The notes beneath the pieces were generated by a model, which worked only from the letters and a program-made list of their open reading frames with translations, was not told where the DNA came from and did no database searches. Made by a program: the position numbers and the translations under genes. A stretch of 64,000 bases of DNA from NCBI RefSeq assembly GCF_028807635.1, contig NZ_JARBAX010000001.1, positions 3,302,501 through 3,366,500 of the forward strand, given 5' to 3'. The stretch's first letter is position 1. Each line of letters starts with the position of its first letter. Origin of the DNA: Streptomyces spiramyceticus (lineage in GTDB: Bacteria > Actinomycetota > Actinomycetes > Streptomycetales > Streptomycetaceae). Of this stretch, positions 20,537 to 30,270 are shown piece by piece.

Positions 20537-20882
20537 CAGGTGTGGGTGAACCTGTCGGCCAAGGGCAAGAAGATGGCGCCGAAGTGCCAGGACATCCGCG
20601 ACGGCAACATGCAGCTGCTGACGTTTCCGGACGGCGGTGCGCTCCTGCGTGTCATCGCCGGCGAGCTGGACGGCCGCCAGGGTCCCGGCATGACCCACAC
20701 CCCGATCACCATGATCCACGCGACGCCGGCGCCGGATGCGGAGATCACGCTGCCGTGGCGTGAGGACTTCAACCGCGTCGCGTACGTGCTGGCGGGGCGG
20801 GGCTCGGTGGGAGCGGAGCGCCGCCCGGTCCACCTGGTCCAGACGGCGGTCTTCGGCGCCGGTGAACAGCCACGCCGGCGCC
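20537..20882 (+). pseudogene. Second pirin copy, truncated relic
   Basis: The frame encodes QVWVNLSAKGKKMAPKCQDI, then DGGALLRVIAGELDG, THTPITMIHAT, LPWREDFNRVAYVLAGRGSV and QTAVFGAG. This aligns without gaps to the middle of the pirin at 12360-13089 with many substitutions. The N-terminal third is missing. After GAG the DNA jumps to TGAACAGCCACGCC, the pirin 3' end, skipping about 125 bp. Same strand and same downstream neighbour order as expected for pirin, so pirin-like DNA brackets the secreted-protein island. Confidence 0.88.
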
Positions 20883-20964
20883 CAAAGCGCCCCACGGGCT
20901 GGACTCTCACTCGGGCGGGTCCCCACCAAGGGCCCCGCCCCGGCGGGCGTGGTCGGGTGGGGAC

Positions 20965-22071
20965 GTGGTCCCGACCCGAACACCCCTCCTGCCCGACTTC
21001 GCCCGGCGCATCGCCGCCTGGTGCGCCGTCGTGCTGCTCGTCAGCGGGGTCATCGCCGTGGGGGTCGCGCTGTGCGTCACTTTCCAGGCCGCCGTGACGC
21101 CCGTACTCATCGCCATCCTCGGCGCCGCGCTCCTCGGACCCCTCCACCGCCGCCTCATCAAGATGAAGGTCCAGCGGTCGCTCGCGGCCGGGCTGACCTG
21201 TGTCGCCGTGGTCGCCGCCGTCGGCGGGGCCGCATACATCATCGTCCGCGCGCTGATCGACAGCGGCGACCAGATCATCGCCTCCGTCAAGCGAGCGGCC
21301 ACCGATGTCGTCGAACGCTTCGGCGCCAGGGGGACCTCCCTGGACGACATGTCGTCCAGCCTCAAGGAACTCGTCTCCAAGTTCGGCGGAACCGCCGCCT
21401 CCGGCGTGATCACGGGGATCGGCATTGTCGGCGGCGTCATCGGCACCGCCGTTCTCGCGCTGCTGCTGATCTTCTTCTTCCTGCGGGACTCGGACCGCGC
21501 CGCCGACGCTCTGCGCTCGCTCGGGCCGCCCTCCGCCGGTGACACCGTCGAGGCGGTGGCCCGGCGGGCGTACCAGGCGGTCGAGGGCTTCATGCGCGGG
21601 ACCACGTTCATCGCGCTCATCGACGCCGTCTGCATCACCGTCGGGCTGCTCGTGCTGCGCGTGCCCGGCGCGGTCGGGCTCGGCGCGCTGGTCTTCATGG
21701 GGGCGTACATCCCCTACCTCGGCGCGTTCCTCTCCGGCGCCGTCGCCGTCCTCGTCGCGTTCGCCGACCGGGGGTTCGCGATCGCGGTGTGGGTGCTGGC
21801 GGTGGTCCTCGCCGTACAGGTGCTGGAGGGGCACGTCCTCCAGCCGGTGATCCAGAGCCGTACGGTCCAGATGCACCCGGCGGTGGTGATGCTGGCCATC
21901 ACGGCGGGGGCGTCCGTCGCCGGGATTCTCGGCATGCTGCTCGCCGTACCGGCCACCGCGGCCGCCTTCGGGGTGATCGCCGAGATCCGGTCGCGCTACG
22001 AAGCCGGGCCTGCGGAGCCGCCTCCGAACCCCGCAGAAACTCCCGAACCCCCGGAAGCGCCCGCCTCGTAG
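20965..22071 (+). CDS. AI-2E family (PerM/TqsA-type) membrane transporter
   Basis: 368 aa with about eight hydrophobic segments: two near the N-terminus (AAWCAVVLLVSGVIAVGVAL and beyond), a soluble middle part (about 85-150), then a dense C-terminal membrane block with GAYIPYLGAFLSG and LEGHVLQPVIQSRTVQMHP, the family signature. Members export small molecules or ions; the substrate here is unknown. The C-terminal tail is Pro/Glu-rich. GTG at 20965 follows GGTGGGGAC. The 3' end overlaps the PP2C phosphatase gene by 76 bp, tail to tail. In related strains it directly follows pirin. Confidence 0.85.
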   Translation: MVPTRTPLLPDFARRIAAWCAVVLLVSGVIAVGVALCVTFQAAVTPVLIAILGAALLGPLHRRLIKMKVQRSLAAGLTCVAVVAAVGGAAYIIVRALIDSGDQIIASVKRAATDVVERFGARGTSLDDMSSSLKELVSKFGGTAASGVITGIGIVGGVIGTAVLALLLIFFFLRDSDRAADALRSLGPPSAGDTVEAVARRAYQAVEGFMRGTTFIALIDAVCITVGLLVLRVPGAVGLGALVFMGAYIPYLGAFLSGAVAVLVAFADRGFAIAVWVLAVVLAVQVLEGHVLQPVIQSRTVQMHPAVVMLAITAGASVAGILGMLLAVPATAAAFGVIAEIRSRYEAGPAEPPPNPAETPEPPEAPAS

Positions 22072-24194
22072 AGCTCGAACCAGATGCACTTGCCGTCGCC
22101 CCTGGGGTCCACCCCCCACGTGTCCGCGAGCATCTCCATCAGCACCAGGCCACGCCCGCTGGACGCCATCTCGCCGGGGCGCCGCTTGTGCGGCAGTTCG
22201 TCGCTGGCGTCCGCCACCTCGACCCTGAGCCGGCGCTCGCCCGGCTCGCCCGTCGCCTCGACGACGAGCAGCGCGTCCCCGTCGGTGTGGACCAGGACGT
22301 TGGTGACCATCTCGGAGACCATGAGCACGCCCGCGTCGACCTGCTCCTCGTCCGCCCAGTCGTGCAGCAGGTCCCGCAGCTGCTGCCGGGCGACCGCGAT
22401 ACGTTCCGGCTCGGCCTGGGCCACGGTCATCGCGGTACGCCGGGCGGGCGCGAGCAGCGTCGTCGACGAGCCCGCCCCGCAGCCGCATCCCGCGCCTTCG
22501 CGGCAGAGCAGCAGCAGTGCGATGTCGTCCTCGCGGCGGTCCACGAGGGGGCCGGTGGTGTGGTGCGAGGAGGGGCCGTGGACGGCGGCGACCAGGGCGT
22601 CGGCGAGCTTCTCCAGGTTGTCGCCCGAGTGCTCCTCCATGATCCTGCGGAGCCTGGCCCATCCCGTGTCGAGATCATGGCCGCCGGTCTCTATGAGCCC
22701 GTCCGTACAGATCATGATCGTCTCGCCGGGTTCGAGGACGAGCCGCGTCGTCGGATAGTCCGTGTCCGGGTCGATGCCCAGCGGCAGCCCGCCCGCGGTG
22801 GGCCGAACCAGCACCGTCCCGTCGCTCATCCGTACCGCCGGGTCGGGGTGGCCGGCGCGGGCGATGTCGAGGAGGCCGGTCGCGGGGTCGGCTTCGATGT
22901 AGAGGCAGGTCGCGAAGCGCGGACTGGAGTGGTCGCCGGGGCTGTAGGTGTCCGCCCCGGGAAGATCGTGCAGCCCGTGCAGGAAGCGGGAGGCGCGGGA
23001 CAGGACGGCGTCGGGACGGTGCCCCTCGGAGGCGTACGCCCGCAGCGCGATCCGCAGCTGGCCCATCAGCCCGGCCGCCCGTACGTCGTGCCCCTGTACG
23101 TCGCCGATGACCAGCGCGATGCGCCCGCTGGGCAGCGGGATCATGTCGTACCAGTCGCCGCCGACCTGGAGCCCGCCGCCGGTCGGGACGTACCGCGCGG
23201 CGACCGTCATTCCGGGGATCTCCGGGCCCAGCGTCGGCATCATCGACCGCTGGAGGCCCTGCGACAGCTCGCGCTCGGTCTCGGCCACTCCGGCCCGCGC
23301 GAGGGCCTGCGCGACCATCCTGGCGACCGTGGTCAGGACGGAGCGCTCGTCGGGGGTGAAGGCCACGGGGTGCGCGAAGCCCGCCATCCAGGCGCCCAGG
23401 GTGCTGCCGGCCACGGTCAGCGGGACAAAGGCCCACGACCGGGGTGACCGGGGAGCGCGCGGTGTGCGGGGTTCTGTGTCCGCGGCGAGGGGGCGGCCCG
23501 CGGGGTAGCGGCGGCTGTACTCCTCGGGTGACGGGAGGTAGATGGCCCGCCCGGTACGTACGACCTCGGCCGCCGGATGGTCCGTACCCAGCAGCATGTC
23601 GGCGAACGGAGGGTCTTCCTCGGGGCTGTAACCGTGCTGCCCTATGACCGTGATCCGGCCGCCCGACGAGCCGAAGACCGCGAGGCTGTCCGGCGAGAAT
23701 CCCGGCATCGACAGGGACGCGGCGACCCGCAGCACCTCGGCGGTGGACCGGGCCTCGGCCAGCGCGCGGCCCGCGTCGAGCAGGAACGCCTCGCGGGAGC
23801 GGCGCCAGTCGCCGGTGACGGGGGTGTGGGCGGCGGTGCCGGGCTGGGGTTCGGCGACCTCCTGGATGGTGCCGAACAGCTGGTAGTCGCTGCCGTCGAC
23901 GACCGGCTTGGAGCGGCTGCGTACGGTCCTGAGCAGCCGCCCTTCCACATCCATGATGCGGAGCCTGGCCTCGGCGAGGGTGCCTTCGGCGACCGCGAGA
24001 TTCACGACCCCGTTGATCTCGTTCCAGTCGACGGGATGAAAACGGGAGCGTACGGCCGCCTCGGGCAGGCACACCTTCTCGGCGGGCAGCCCGAGCAGCC
24101 GGGCGGCCTCCGCGTCGAGCGTGACCGTCCCGGATGCGTTGTCCCAGCGCCACAGGCCGGTCGCGACGGCGGCCAGGATGTCCTCGGTACGCAT
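21996..24194 (-). CDS. PAS-GAF-PP2C phosphatase with C-terminal HATPase domain
   Basis: 732 aa, cytoplasmic. The PAS-like domain (about 1-115) includes GLWRWDNASGTVTL. The GAF domain spans about 135-320. The SpoIIE-type PP2C domain (about 330-560) has the metal motifs GGDWYDMIPLPSG, IGDVQGHD and the late DDIALLLL Asp. A RsbW-like histidine-kinase-type ATPase (about 590-715) has VSEMVTNVLVHTDG and SGRGLVLMEMLAD. Phosphatase and anti-sigma-type kinase in one chain suggests partner switching that controls a sigma factor or anti-anti-sigma protein; the partner is not in the window. A run of GCGCG Cys lies between the last two domains. The ATG at 24194 fits the family start; the much longer reverse ORF is overlap with aspS. 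Confidence 0.88.
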   Translation of the reverse strand: MRTEDILAAVATGLWRWDNASGTVTLDAEAARLLGLPAEKVCLPEAAVRSRFHPVDWNEINGVVNLAVAEGTLAEARLRIMDVEGRLLRTVRSRSKPVVDGSDYQLFGTIQEVAEPQPGTAAHTPVTGDWRRSREAFLLDAGRALAEARSTAEVLRVAASLSMPGFSPDSLAVFGSSGGRITVIGQHGYSPEEDPPFADMLLGTDHPAAEVVRTGRAIYLPSPEEYSRRYPAGRPLAADTEPRTPRAPRSPRSWAFVPLTVAGSTLGAWMAGFAHPVAFTPDERSVLTTVARMVAQALARAGVAETERELSQGLQRSMMPTLGPEIPGMTVAARYVPTGGGLQVGGDWYDMIPLPSGRIALVIGDVQGHDVRAAGLMGQLRIALRAYASEGHRPDAVLSRASRFLHGLHDLPGADTYSPGDHSSPRFATCLYIEADPATGLLDIARAGHPDPAVRMSDGTVLVRPTAGGLPLGIDPDTDYPTTRLVLEPGETIMICTDGLIETGGHDLDTGWARLRRIMEEHSGDNLEKLADALVAAVHGPSSHHTTGPLVDRREDDIALLLLCREGAGCGCGAGSSTTLLAPARRTAMTVAQAEPERIAVARQQLRDLLHDWADEEQVDAGVLMVSEMVTNVLVHTDGDALLVVEATGEPGERRLRVEVADASDELPHKRRPGEMASSGRGLVLMEMLADTWGVDPRGDGKCIWFELYEAGASGGSGVSAGFGGGSAGPAS

Positions 24195-24350
24195 TGGTTC
24201 ATCTTTACAGGTCGCGGCCGGTCCGGCCTCTGCGGGCCTTGGAGGGCCTTGGAGAGCCTCCGAAGGCCTTGCAAAGAAAAGGGTGTGCGCCTGGGCGGTA
24301 ACCTGGGGTGGCTGTGACAACCCCGAATCCCGAAGGCTGGATGAACGACG

Positions 24351-26126
24351 ATGCATCGGTACAGGTCCCACACCTGCGGCGAACTCCGCGCCTTTGACGT
24401 CGCCGCAGACGTCCGGCTGAGCGGCTGGCTGCACAATCGCCGAGACCTGGGCGGCATCCTCTTCATCGATCTGCGCGATCACTACGGCATCACGCAGCTC
24501 GTCGCCCGGCCCGGCACCCCCGCGTACGAGGCCCTCGACAAGGTGAACAAGGAGTCGGTCGTCCGCGTCGACGGCAAGGTCGTCTCGCGCGGCGCCGACA
24601 ACGTGAACCCCGAGCTGCCCACCGGCGAGATCGAGGTCGAGGTCTCCACGGTCGAGCTGCTGGGCGCCGCGCAGCAGCTGCCGTTCCAGATCAACACCGA
24701 CGACGGGGTGGGCGAGGAGCGGCGTCTTGAGTACCGCTTCCTCGACCTGCGCCGCGAGCGCATGCACCGCAACATCATGCTGCGTACGGCCGTCATCTCG
24801 GCCATCCGGCACAAGATGACGGCGCTGGGCTTCAACGAGATGGCGACCCCGATCCTGACGGCGACGTCCCCCGAGGGCGCCCGCGACTTCGTGGTGCCGT
24901 CCCGCCTGAACCCGGGCAAGTTCTACGCGCTGCCGCAGGCGCCGCAGCAGTTCAAGCAGCTGCTGATGATCTCGGGCTTCGACCGCTACTTCCAGATCGC
25001 GCCGTGCTTCCGCGACGAGGACGCCCGCGCCGACCGCTCGCCGGGCGAGTTCTACCAGCTCGACGTGGAGATGAGCTTCGTCGAGCAGGAGGACGTCTTC
25101 CAGCCGATCGAGAAGCTGATGACCGAGCTCTTCGAGGAGTTCGGCAACGGCCGCCACGTCACGTCGCCGTTCCCGCGGATCCCGTTCCGCGAGGCGATCA
25201 TGAAGTACGGAAACGACAAGCCGGACCTGCGCGCCCAGCTCGAACTCGTCGACATCTCGGACGTGTTCGAGGGCTCGGAGTTCAAGGCCTTCGCAGGCAA
25301 GCACGTCCGCGCGCTGCCCGTGCCGGACACGGCGGGCCAGTCGCGGAAGTTCTTCGACGGCCTCGGCGACTACGCCGTCGAGCACGGCGCGAAGGGCCTG
25401 GCCTGGGTGCGCGTCGGCGAGAAGGGCGAACTGACCGGCCCGATCGCCAAGTTCCTCACCGAGGAGAACGTCAAGGTTCTCACCGAGCGTCTGTCGCTGG
25501 CCCCCGGCCACGCGATCTTCTTCGGCGCGGGCGAGTTCGACGAGGTCTCCAAGATCATGTCGGCGGTCCGTGTCGAGGCCGCCAAGCGCGCCGGCCACTT
25601 CGAGGAGGGCGTCTTCCGGTTCTGCTGGATCGTCGACTTCCCGATGTACGAGGCGGACGAGGACACCGGGAAGATCGACTTCTCGCACAACCCGTTCTCC
25701 ATGCCGCAGGGCGGCCTGGAGGCCCTTGAGACCCAGGACCCGCTGGACATTCTTGGCTGGCAGTACGACATCGTCTGCAACGGGGTCGAGCTGTCCTCCG
25801 GTGCCATCCGGAACCACGAGCCCGAGATCATGTTCAAGGCGTTCGAGATCGCGGGCTACTCGAAGGAGACCGTCGAGCGCGAGTTCGCGGGCATGCTCCG
25901 CGCCTTCCAGTTCGGCGCCCCGCCGCACGGCGGCATCGCCCCGGGCATCGACCGCATCGTGATGCTGCTGGCCGACGAGCCGAACATCCGCGAGACGATC
26001 GCCTTCCCGCTCAACGGCAACGCGCAGGACCTGATGATGGGTGCGCCGACCGTGCTGGAGGAGGCGCGTCTGCGGGAGCTGAACATCTCGCTGCGCAAGC
26101 CGCCGGCCGCCAAGTCCGGCGAGTAG
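24351..26126 (+). CDS. aspS: Aspartyl-tRNA synthetase
   Basis: 591 aa, class II synthetase charging tRNA-Asp with Asp; many actinobacterial forms also misacylate tRNA-Asn where GatCAB is present. The N-terminal anticodon-binding OB fold begins [12 protein letters not shown]. Motif 2 is [16 protein letters not shown], the bacterial GAD insertion follows (about 300-420), and motif 3 is [18 protein letters not shown]. The length is typical. It is divergent from the PP2C gene, with a 156-bp gap, and ends in a textbook terminator. Confidence 0.97.
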   Translation: MHRYRSHTCGELRAFDVAADVRLSGWLHNRRDLGGILFIDLRDHYGITQLVARPGTPAYEALDKVNKESVVRVDGKVVSRGADNVNPELPTGEIEVEVSTVELLGAAQQLPFQINTDDGVGEERRLEYRFLDLRRERMHRNIMLRTAVISAIRHKMTALGFNEMATPILTATSPEGARDFVVPSRLNPGKFYALPQAPQQFKQLLMISGFDRYFQIAPCFRDEDARADRSPGEFYQLDVEMSFVEQEDVFQPIEKLMTELFEEFGNGRHVTSPFPRIPFREAIMKYGNDKPDLRAQLELVDISDVFEGSEFKAFAGKHVRALPVPDTAGQSRKFFDGLGDYAVEHGAKGLAWVRVGEKGELTGPIAKFLTEENVKVLTERLSLAPGHAIFFGAGEFDEVSKIMSAVRVEAAKRAGHFEEGVFRFCWIVDFPMYEADEDTGKIDFSHNPFSMPQGGLEALETQDPLDILGWQYDIVCNGVELSSGAIRNHEPEIMFKAFEIAGYSKETVEREFAGMLRAFQFGAPPHGGIAPGIDRIVMLLADEPNIRETIAFPLNGNAQDLMMGAPTVLEEARLRELNISLRKPPAAKSGE

Positions 26127-26145
26127 TTACGAGCTGTGCTTGAAA

Positions 26146-26181
26146 GAAGGCCCCCGTACCGCGCGCGGTACGGGGGCCTTC
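26146..26181 (+). terminator. aspS terminator
   Basis: A perfect 36-bp palindrome with 18-bp arms (GAAGGCCCCCGTACCGCG and its complement), followed by TCGTCC; probably bidirectional with the reverse gene at 26203. Confidence 0.9.
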
Positions 26182-26202
26182 TCGTCCCGGATTCGCTCCG
26201 GT

Positions 26203-28272
26203 TCAGCCGATCGATTCGGCTTCTGCCTCGGTCTCGGTCTCGGCCTCGAACCCGGTCCGGCGCTGGCCCGGGATGCCCGGGAGGAGGCGGCGCGTCATGT
26301 GATCGCGGCGGTCGTCGGCCTTGGCGCACAGGGCGAGGGCGGCCGCGTTGAAGCGGACCAGGGAGGGCGGATCGGACGGGCCGAGGAGGTGCTCCTTCAG
26401 CTCGGCGCGGGCCTGCTTGTACGGGTCCTTCTCCGGGGCGCGTACGGACTCCAGGAGCTCCGGGATGCCGGACGCGTCCGGGGTGAGGACGGCGGCGGCC
26501 CGTACGGTCGGGAAGGCGGCACGGAACTCCTCCTCCGGCATGCCGGAGGTGTTGGCCACGGCGTACGGCTTCTCGCTGTGCAGGTAGTCCGAGACGACGC
26601 TCGACACATCGCTGATCAGCAGGTCGGCCTGGTTGAAGCAGCTGTAGATGCCGGGGCGCGCGGTGACGACGATCTGGTGCTCCCACTCGGGGAACGACGC
26701 CCAGTAGGCCGCCTCCCAGGCCTCCGTGGCCGCCGCGACGACCGCCGCGCGGTCCTCCTCGGGCGTGCCCTGCCGCATCATCCGCTCCAGCTCGTCCGCG
26801 CCGGTGCGGAAGTCGCTGCTGGTGAGCCGGTCGAGCTCGGCCGTGCGGCGGGCGAGTTCGGCAACGGCCCCGAGGTCGGGGCGGGGGCCTGAGCGCCCGG
26901 CGGCGGCCTCGGCGATCATCGCCCGGATGCGCCGGTCGGCGGCGCCGGCCTCGGGGTCGACGGAGCCGGTCATCGGGTGCGGCTTGTACAGCAGCCGTAC
27001 GCCGTCGTCGTCCAGGAGCGCGCGGACGAGGTTCTCGCCGGCCAGGACGACCGAGGTGTTGCCGGGGTTGCCGTCCCAGCCTTCCCAGGTGGGCGCGTAC
27101 AGCACAGTCGTGTACGTGCCCTCGGGGGCGCCCGTCCAGGGCTGGATCGGGGCCAGCTGGGGGCGGCCCACCTCCACCACGTCCTTGTCCGCGACGCCTA
27201 TCTCGGCGAGCTGGTAGCGCTCGCGCGCGGCCGGGCCGGCCACCCAGACCTCGTCGTACGCCTTGGCATACGGGTTGCAGCTGGAGAGCTTGTCGCTCTC
27301 GCCGTGGTTGGTGAAGGCGTGCTTGATGGAGGGGATGCGCAGGACCTGGGACGTCTTGCCGGAGTTCGCCGGGTGCAGCATCATCCGCAGCGTCGAGTCC
27401 TCGAGGGCGAACATGTGCGCGACTTTGGGGATGCAGATGATCGGCACGTCCGTGGCCTGGATTTTCTGCACCATGAAGCGCTCACGCAGCACGATGAGCG
27501 GCTTGCCGTCCAGCGCGGACAGCGTGGAGAGCCACATGTTCGCCTGGTACGCGGAGGTGGTGCCGCCGGAGAAGTACATGGCCACCGTCGGCCGGTACTC
27601 CGCCAGCCAGCCGTCCAGCCACTCCAGGGCCTGCTCATTGTTCGCGGGCCGCTTCTTCGGCAGCAGCCAGGTGGCCAGACGGGCGGTGCCGACGGCCATC
27701 AGCACGATGGAGACACCGACGCCGACAGCGCCGGCGTACACGTCACCGGTGACCGCCGTGACCAGCAGGCCCGTGGTGGCGGGCACCGAGAAGGTCAGCA
27801 GCCGGTGGCCCGGGCGGCGGGCCAGGATCCGCGGCGGAGCGGCGGAGGGCCGCAGCGCCGAGGCGTCGATGTTGCGGGTGACGAGAGGCAGCGTGCGGGT
27901 GCGCCGGACCAGTACGGCGACCGCCTGGCAGGCGAAATGCAGTCCGTAGACGCAGAGCAGCGCGCTCGTCAGCGGGGCTTGCTCACGCAACGGGTGGACG
28001 TCGTCGATGCGCAGCAGGCCGACCACGATCAGCATGTCGCGCAGCAGCTGCCGGACGGTGACGTCGAAGCGGACCTTGTTCAGCATCGAGAGCAGCAGGG
28101 GCTGTCTGTGCTGCAGATACAGATCGAGTGCGAGGCCTGCGGCGGAGGCGACGACGAACATCGGAAGCCAGGCCAGCAGCGCGCTGACCAGCTGGGCTGT
28201 GAATGCCGCGAACATCGCGAGCAGCGCGGACAGCTGCATGATGCGGCGTGGGATGCGTCCGGCAAAGGGCAC
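26203..28272 (-). CDS. CDP-glycerol glycerophosphotransferase-like membrane protein
   Basis: About 689 aa from the GTG at 28272, which follows AGGAG by about 10 nt. The first about 240 residues hold about six membrane helices. The remaining soluble part has the TagB/TagF-type glycosyl-phosphotransferase pattern: KHAFTNHGESDKLSSCNPYA, VLYAPTWEGW, LLYKPHPMTG and DLLISDVSSVVSDYL. It may build a teichoic-acid-like or related glycerol/polyol-phosphate wall polymer at the membrane. The C-terminal tail is Glu/Thr-rich. A longer in-frame ORF to 28449 adds a basic, unlikely N-terminus. Confidence 0.8.
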   Translation of the reverse strand: MPFAGRIPRRIMQLSALLAMFAAFTAQLVSALLAWLPMFVVASAAGLALDLYLQHRQPLLLSMLNKVRFDVTVRQLLRDMLIVVGLLRIDDVHPLREQAPLTSALLCVYGLHFACQAVAVLVRRTRTLPLVTRNIDASALRPSAAPPRILARRPGHRLLTFSVPATTGLLVTAVTGDVYAGAVGVGVSIVLMAVGTARLATWLLPKKRPANNEQALEWLDGWLAEYRPTVAMYFSGGTTSAYQANMWLSTLSALDGKPLIVLRERFMVQKIQATDVPIICIPKVAHMFALEDSTLRMMLHPANSGKTSQVLRIPSIKHAFTNHGESDKLSSCNPYAKAYDEVWVAGPAARERYQLAEIGVADKDVVEVGRPQLAPIQPWTGAPEGTYTTVLYAPTWEGWDGNPGNTSVVLAGENLVRALLDDDGVRLLYKPHPMTGSVDPEAGAADRRIRAMIAEAAAGRSGPRPDLGAVAELARRTAELDRLTSSDFRTGADELERMMRQGTPEEDRAAVVAAATEAWEAAYWASFPEWEHQIVVTARPGIYSCFNQADLLISDVSSVVSDYLHSEKPYAVANTSGMPEEEFRAAFPTVRAAAVLTPDASGIPELLESVRAPEKDPYKQARAELKEHLLGPSDPPSLVRFNAAALALCAKADDRRDHMTRRLLPGIPGQRRTGFEAETETEAEAESIG

Positions 28273-28490
28273 GGTTGCGGGGCTCCTGGCGGGGAGGGGC
28301 GATCGGCTCGGGGGAAGCCGTCTTGGGGACGCCGGTCTCGTCGCTCCGCGTGGGGGTGTGCGACGGCGAAGAGGCTCGGCGGCTGACCGTATGACGTGAG
28401 CCGCCTCCACCGCAATCGGTCGTGACATGAAACTCTGTAAAAAGCGCATATGACGGCGGTATGTGGCACCTGATGCGAGGACTTGAACGA

Positions 28491-28525
28491 CGAAGGGCCG
28501 GGACCTGCCCAGGTCCGGCCCTTCG
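28491..28525 (-). terminator. metG terminator
   Basis: CGAAGGGCCGGGACCTG pairs with CAGGTCCGGCCCTTCG with one bulged G, 26 bp past the metG stop. Confidence 0.8.
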
Positions 28526-28551
28526 TCGTCCGTACGGTCAAGGTCCGTACG

Positions 28552-30156
28552 TCAGGCCTTCGGCTCCTCCAGGCGCGGGAACAGCACCGCGCCCTTCGTC
28601 ACCGTCGCGCCCGCCGGGAGCTGCCCCCACGTGCCCGCGTCCTGGACCCGCTGGTCGGCGAGGGCGCCCAGCGGGGCCTCCGCGCCGAGGGAGTCCCACA
28701 GCTTCTGGGAGGTCTCCGGCATGACGGGGTTGAGCAGGACGGCCATGGCGCGCAGCGACTCGGCGGCCGTGTAGAGGATCGTCGCGAGGCGGGCCTGGCC
28801 CTCCGGCGAGTCGTCCTTGGCGACCTTCCACGGCTCCTGCTCCGTGATGTAGCCGTTGACCTGCTTCACGAAGTCGAAGACCGCCAGGATGCCGCCCTGG
28901 TAGTCCAGCTCCTCGCCGATCTTCCGGTCGGCCTCGGCAACCGCCTTGGCGAGCCCGTCGTGGACCGCCTTCTCCGCGTCACCGGCCGCCGTCGCCGCGG
29001 GCAGCGCGCCGCCGAAGTACTTGCCGACCATGGCGGCCACGCGCGAGGCGAGGTTGCCGTAGTCGTTGGCGAGCTCGGAGGTGTAGCGGGCGGTGAAGTC
29101 CTCCCACGAGAAGGAGCCGTCCTGGCCGAAGGCGATGGCGCGCAGGAAGTACCAGCGGTAGGCGTCGACGCCGAAGTGCGACGTGAGGTCCTGCGGCTTG
29201 ATGCCGGTCAGGTTCGACTTCGACATCTTCTCGCCGCCGACCATCAGCCAGCCGTTGGCCGCGACCCGGCCGGGGACCGGCAGGCCCTGCGCCATCAGCA
29301 TGGCGGGCCAGATGATCGCGTGGAAGCGCAGGATGTCCTTGCCGATGAGGTGCACGTCGGCCGGGAACGTCTCGTCGAACTTCGCCGGGTTCTCGTTGTA
29401 GCCGACGGCCGTCGCGTAATTGAGGAGCGCGTCGACCCACACGTAGATGACGTGCTTCTCGTCCCACGGGATCGGGATGCCCCAGTCGAACGTGGAGCGC
29501 GAGATCGAGAGGTCCTGCATGCCCTGCTTGACGAAGTTCACGACCTCGTTGCGGGCGGACTCGGGCTGGATGAAGCCGGGGTTCTGCTCGTAGAACTCCA
29601 GCAGCTTCGGGCCGTACTCGCTGAGCTTGAAGAAGTAGTTCTCCTCCTTGAGGATCTCCACCGGCTTCTTGTGGACCGGGCAGAGCTTCACGCCCTGCTC
29701 GTCCTCGATCAGATCGCCGGGGAGCTTGTACTCCTCGCAGCCCACGCAGTACGGGCCTTCGTACCCGCCCTTGTAGATCTCGCCCTTGTCGTACAGGTCC
29801 TGCACGAACTCCTGCACACGGTCCGTGTGCCGCTTCTCCGTCGTACGGATGAAGTCGTCGTTCGCGATGTTGAGGTGCTCCCAGAGGGGCTTCCAGGCCT
29901 CCTCGACGAGCTTGTCGCACCACTCCTGCGGGCTGACGCCGTTCGCTTCGGCAGTGCGCATGATCTTCTGACCGTGCTCGTCCGTGCCGGTGAGGTACCA
30001 CACCTTCTCGCCGCGCTGACGGTGCCAGCGCGTGAGCACGTCCCCTGCAACGGTCGTGTAGGCGTGGCCCAGGTGAGGAGCGTCGTTGACGTAGTAAATC
30101 GGGGTCGTGACGTAGAACGCCTTCGTCCCCTGCTTCTCGGATCCAGTGGCCGCCAT
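28552..30156 (-). CDS. metG: Methionyl-tRNA synthetase
   Basis: 534 aa, class I synthetase for tRNA-Met. The Rossmann fold has the HIGH-type motif APHLGHAYT, the zinc/connective insertion has YCVGCEEYK and LCPVHKK, and the KMSKS motif appears as EKMSKSNL. The C-terminal anticodon-binding helical domain is present; the extra dimerisation domain seen in some bacteria is absent. The start at MAATGSEKQG (30156) is preceded by TAGGAT ending 7 nt before it and no ribosome site, so the message is probably leaderless. The 11-codon longer reading frame would run into the -10 box. Confidence 0.96.
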   Translation of the reverse strand: MAATGSEKQGTKAFYVTTPIYYVNDAPHLGHAYTTVAGDVLTRWHRQRGEKVWYLTGTDEHGQKIMRTAEANGVSPQEWCDKLVEEAWKPLWEHLNIANDDFIRTTEKRHTDRVQEFVQDLYDKGEIYKGGYEGPYCVGCEEYKLPGDLIEDEQGVKLCPVHKKPVEILKEENYFFKLSEYGPKLLEFYEQNPGFIQPESARNEVVNFVKQGMQDLSISRSTFDWGIPIPWDEKHVIYVWVDALLNYATAVGYNENPAKFDETFPADVHLIGKDILRFHAIIWPAMLMAQGLPVPGRVAANGWLMVGGEKMSKSNLTGIKPQDLTSHFGVDAYRWYFLRAIAFGQDGSFSWEDFTARYTSELANDYGNLASRVAAMVGKYFGGALPAATAAGDAEKAVHDGLAKAVAEADRKIGEELDYQGGILAVFDFVKQVNGYITEQEPWKVAKDDSPEGQARLATILYTAAESLRAMAVLLNPVMPETSQKLWDSLGAEAPLGALADQRVQDAGTWGQLPAGATVTKGAVLFPRLEEPKA

Positions 30157-30270
30157 GGGCGAAATCCTAACGGCCCGCGGGTGATCCACTCACACGCATA
30201 AATCCCGAGGAGACCTTTGCGAAACCTGTGATCGCGTAGCAAGGACAGATCCTGGGAGGAGTCGGTCAAG

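Noticed and set aside
21996..25928. Single 1310-codon reverse ORF covering the PP2C gene and aspS
   Set aside because: Only the first 732 codons from 24194 are PP2C protein; the upstream part is antisense to aspS, which has clear synthetase motifs.
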